Positions 5,442-7,166 of a DNA stretch of 7,166 nt are shown here, piece after piece. The translations under genes and the position numbers were made by a program. How positions within the stretch are numbered: position 1 is the stretch's first letter; the number at the start of each line of letters is the position of its first letter. The stretch spans positions 1-7,166 of the forward strand of contig CAKTDK010000091.1 in the NCBI GenBank assembly GCA_934541205.1. The letters are read 5' to 3'. The notes beneath the pieces were generated by a model. It saw only the letters and a list, made by a program, of their open reading frames with translations, did no database searches and had not been told where the DNA came from. Origin of the DNA: an uncultured Eubacteriales bacterium (GTDB lineage Bacteria; Bacillota; Clostridia; Oscillospirales; RGIG7773).

Positions 5442-6242
5442 ATGAAAAAAAGAATTACAAGCATCGTCCTTTTTGTTGTTTTAGCTTTTTCCTCTCTATG
5501 CAGCGCTCAGACAATAGAATATTTTATGTTTGAAGGTCCGGATGTTACCGGAGAAGAAATGACTCAGCTTAAAAGCTACGCGGTAAACGAGGATGATTTT
5601 TTGGTAGGAAACACAAATACGGTTAATTTCAGTGAAGCCTATAAAAAATATCATTTTACCAATCCGGACATTATTTCTGTATACAGAAAAACTAAAAATA
5701 TAGGTCATATAATATCAGATGATTATGTATGGATGGTTCCAAAGACAAATTATGATATAATTCGCTTTCAAAAAGACGGAAACTATTTTTTAGCCGATCA
5801 ATCAAAAAGCTGTTCAAATTTAGAAAGCTACAAAAATTCCACAATAATAAAACAAGAAATCATTGATACTGTAAACCGGGCGGGAATTACCGATATACAA
5901 AACTGCAAGGTAGTTGAATCTGTACTATACAGGACGTTATTCGTATATATAAAAGAAAATTACAAAGAATGGCTTATCCCCATATCCATAAGACCGGATT
6001 TTACCGGACTTGAAAACGGTAAGCTTTACAGGCCTCAGGAAGTAATGGATATATTATATGAAAATTTCGGAGAAGCTATACAATATACAGACAGCGATGA
6101 ACCATTAATCGGAGGCGGAGGAAATCTTTATGTTAAAGCTCCGAATAAAATTGCCGCCGCTGTAATTATCATTTCCGCATTTAGCCTTTTGATTTTGTTT
6201 TCTTTAATACTTCATTTTCTTCACAGAAGAAATATCAAGTAA
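5442..6242 (+). CDS. Type I membrane-anchored extracytoplasmic protein of unknown family, cassette copy 1
   Basis: I do not recognise this 266-residue protein. It has a signal peptide (1-22; 'LCSA' then Gln23; the Cys is not in a good lipobox), an extracytoplasmic domain of about 200 residues, a GGGG hinge (224-227), one transmembrane helix (about 237-260) and a short basic tail HRRNIK. This predicts an N-outside, C-inside membrane protein facing the same compartment as the secreted peptidase encoded just upstream. The ectodomain is rich in Tyr, Asp and Lys and has few Cys residues (124 and 155); no catalytic motif is evident. The start is supported by AAAGGA (5427-5432), 9 nt upstream. Its N-terminal coding DNA is nearly repeated at 6965, where a second copy begins. 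Pairing with the protease suggests substrate, inhibitor, receptor or immunity partner; this is inference only. Confidence 0.85.
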   Translation: MKKRITSIVLFVVLAFSSLCSAQTIEYFMFEGPDVTGEEMTQLKSYAVNEDDFLVGNTNTVNFSEAYKKYHFTNPDIISVYRKTKNIGHIISDDYVWMVPKTNYDIIRFQKDGNYFLADQSKSCSNLESYKNSTIIKQEIIDTVNRAGITDIQNCKVVESVLYRTLFVYIKENYKEWLIPISIRPDFTGLENGKLYRPQEVMDILYENFGEAIQYTDSDEPLIGGGGNLYVKAPNKIAAAVIIISAFSLLILFSLILHFLHRRNIK

Positions 6243-6312
6243 TTTTAATATCGAATTTAGATTATTATTTTATACATTAAAATTATAAAACATGTTATAT
6301 ATACTTTGATAA

Positions 6313-6320
6313 AAGGAGGG
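6313..6320 (+). promoter_or_regulatory. Strong ribosome binding site of protease copy 2
   Basis: AAGGAGGG lies 7 nt before ATG 6328. It is the best Shine-Dalgarno match in the array and better spaced than that of protease copy 1. The 85-nt gap before it (6243-6327) has no GC-containing hairpin, so no intrinsic terminator separates the cassettes, and only weak promoter-like boxes. Confidence 0.75.
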
Positions 6321-6327
6321 TAAAAAT

Positions 6328-6942
6328 ATGAGAATTATTAAAAACTGTTTTATAGTTTTTCTAATATCTTTAACAATTATTGTACCTACTGTAAACACTT
6401 ACATAACTGCTGCAGAACCTGAGAGCGGCTATAATTTATCAATCTCCCCAATAAAACAAGCTAAATCAAATTGGTGCTGGGCTGCTTGTTCTGAAATGAT
6501 GGGTAAAGCTCTTACAGAAAATGCTAACAGAAATCAATGGGCTATAGTAAAATATATTTCGGGAAATGAATGCGACTTTTATCCAAACACATCTGCTTCC
6601 CCGAACGAAACAATCGCAGGATGCAAATATGCTTGTTATAATACAAAGAATTTTTCTTTTGAGCAAAATACTTTTACTTGGAACCAAATCAAGGATTATA
6701 TTGATTCCGGTAAACCTCTTATAGGAATTACTTTTGTATATAATTATGGTACAAACAAAGGCGGACATTCAACTTTAATAACAGGTTATCATATTGAAAA
6801 TTCCGCTCCTGCAAAAAAATATATCTATTACATTGATCCGGCAAAAGAAAAACTATATCATGTCCCTTATTATGATTATTGCAATGTAAATAGTGATGAA
6901 GCATATGATTTAAAATACTTTTACACCATATATCCAAATTAA
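6328..6942 (+). CDS. Secreted CWAA-type papain-like cysteine peptidase, cassette copy 2
   Basis: This 204-residue paralogue of the protein at 4802 has the same plan: signal peptide to about residue 28 ('YITA'), 'SNWCWAACSEMMGK' with putative nucleophile Cys50, His147 in 'GGHSTLITGY' and Asp170 in 'YYIDPAKE'. It ends in 'TIYPN', matching 'TVYPN' of copy 1. Gln44, six residues before Cys50, fits the oxyanion-hole residue that copy 1 lacks, so this copy has the complete expected catalytic set. Cys54, Cys82, Cys99 and Cys185 align with cysteines of copy 1. The leader and nucleophile region are well conserved while the middle (about residues 83-145) has diverged strongly. The paired membrane-protein gene starts 22 nt after the stop, exactly as in copy 1. 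It could be read from the 4737 promoter, because no terminator intervenes. Confidence 0.84.
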   Translation: MRIIKNCFIVFLISLTIIVPTVNTYITAAEPESGYNLSISPIKQAKSNWCWAACSEMMGKALTENANRNQWAIVKYISGNECDFYPNTSASPNETIAGCKYACYNTKNFSFEQNTFTWNQIKDYIDSGKPLIGITFVYNYGTNKGGHSTLITGYHIENSAPAKKYIYYIDPAKEKLYHVPYYDYCNVNSDEAYDLKYFYTIYPN

Positions 6943-6964
6943 TGCAACGAAAGGATGAAAAGAT

Positions 6965-7166
6965 ATGAAAAAAAGAATTACAAGCATAATCCTCTTTATT
7001 ATTTTAGCTTTTTCCTCTCTATGCAGTGCTCAGACAATAGATTATTTCTTATATGAAGGTCCGGATGCAACAGGAGAAGAAATCACTGAAATGAAAAATT
7101 ATATAATAAATGAAAAAAGTTCAATAATAGGAAGTCTGGACTCCTTTGATTTTGCAGGTGCAAATA
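6965..7166 (+). CDS. Extracytoplasmic protein, cassette copy 2, N-terminal part (runs off right edge)
   Basis: Open for 67 codons from ATG 6965 to the edge, this is a paralogue of the 266-residue protein at 5442. The signal peptide and following residues match closely (MKKRITSI, 'AFSSLCSAQTI', 'EGPD.TGEE'), then similarity falls from about residue 45. The ribosome binding site (GAAAGGAT at 6949-6956) and the 22-nt gap from the preceding stop repeat copy 1. The C-terminal transmembrane helix seen in copy 1 lies beyond the window and is presumed, not seen. Confidence 0.85.
   Translation, partial: MKKRITSIILFIILAFSSLCSAQTIDYFLYEGPDATGEEITEMKNYIINEKSSIIGSLDSFDFAGAN

Larger units (their letters stand above)
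4802..7166 (+). repeat. Tandem duplication of a two-gene protease / membrane-protein cassette
   Basis: Unit 1 is 4802-6242; unit 2 starts at 6328 and is cut at the edge. The start-to-start period is 1526 nt for the protease genes and 1523 nt for the partner genes. Gene order, strand, 22-nt internal gap and the sequence around the partner start are repeated. In the first 66 bases of the partner genes I count 6 differences. No insertion sequence or short direct repeat marks the junction at 6243-6327. Confidence 0.85.

Noticed and set aside
5494..5512. Lipobox in the partner proteins (SSLC)
   Set aside because: Leu directly before the Cys is not an accepted -1 residue, and CSA-Q fits signal peptidase I cleavage better.
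5496..5708. Minus-strand ORF of 70 codons
   Set aside because: It is antisense to the membrane-protein gene, with no credible start signals.
6243..6327. Independent promoter or recombination site between the two cassettes
   Set aside because: Candidate -10 boxes lack a matching -35 at 16-18 nt, and no repeat or transposon end flanks the junction; A/T richness explains the matches.
6466..6937. Two minus-strand ORFs (6466-6768 and 6728-6937)
   Set aside because: Both are antisense to protease copy 2, overlap each other, and have no counterpart opposite copy 1.
4802..7166. Bacteriocin export system using C39 peptidases
   Set aside because: The peptidases are free, secreted proteins not fused to an ABC transporter, and no double-glycine leader precursor or transporter gene is in view.

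Overview
The window looks like a low-GC, Gram-positive (monoderm) anaerobe, most likely an uncultured member of the Clostridia. The evidence is the strongly AT-rich DNA, AGGAGG-type ribosome binding sites, consensus sigma-A promoters, a lipobox lipoprotein, a wall-anchoring SLH triplet on a glycoside hydrolase, and a bacterial non-haem ferritin. No species can be named from the sequence alone. No rRNA, tRNA, CRISPR, transposase or phage genes were seen.

Layout: (1) Positions 1-373, minus strand: the N-terminal part of a secreted lipoprotein that runs off the left edge. (2) Positions 521-1798, plus strand and divergent from it: a secreted papain-fold cysteine peptidase with a streptopain-like propeptide, followed by an intrinsic terminator. 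(3) Positions 1799-2220: a gene-free stretch with a weak small-ORF candidate and the ferritin terminator. (4) Positions 2221-2730 (ferritin) and 2845-4569 (GH18-SLH cell-surface hydrolase), both minus strand. (5) From 4737 to the right edge, plus strand: a textbook TTGACA-N17-TATAAT promoter, then a tandemly repeated two-gene cassette. Each unit pairs a secreted ~205-residue cysteine peptidase of the CWAA (AvrRpt2/C70- and C39-like) type with an unrecognised signal-peptide protein. In the complete copy that second protein is anchored by a C-terminal transmembrane helix. The second unit is cut by the window edge.

The most interesting part is this cassette array. Two protease plus membrane-protein pairs have the same order and the same 22-nt internal spacing, with strongly conserved leaders and diverged mature domains. 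This is the pattern of a duplicated and diversifying extracytoplasmic system, such as protease/substrate, protease/inhibitor or effector/immunity. The first protease copy also carries Lys where the second has the Gln expected in the oxyanion hole, so the copies may differ in activity. With the 425-residue peptidase upstream, three secreted papain-fold enzymes lie within about 6.5 kb. Every functional role proposed for the cassette is inference.
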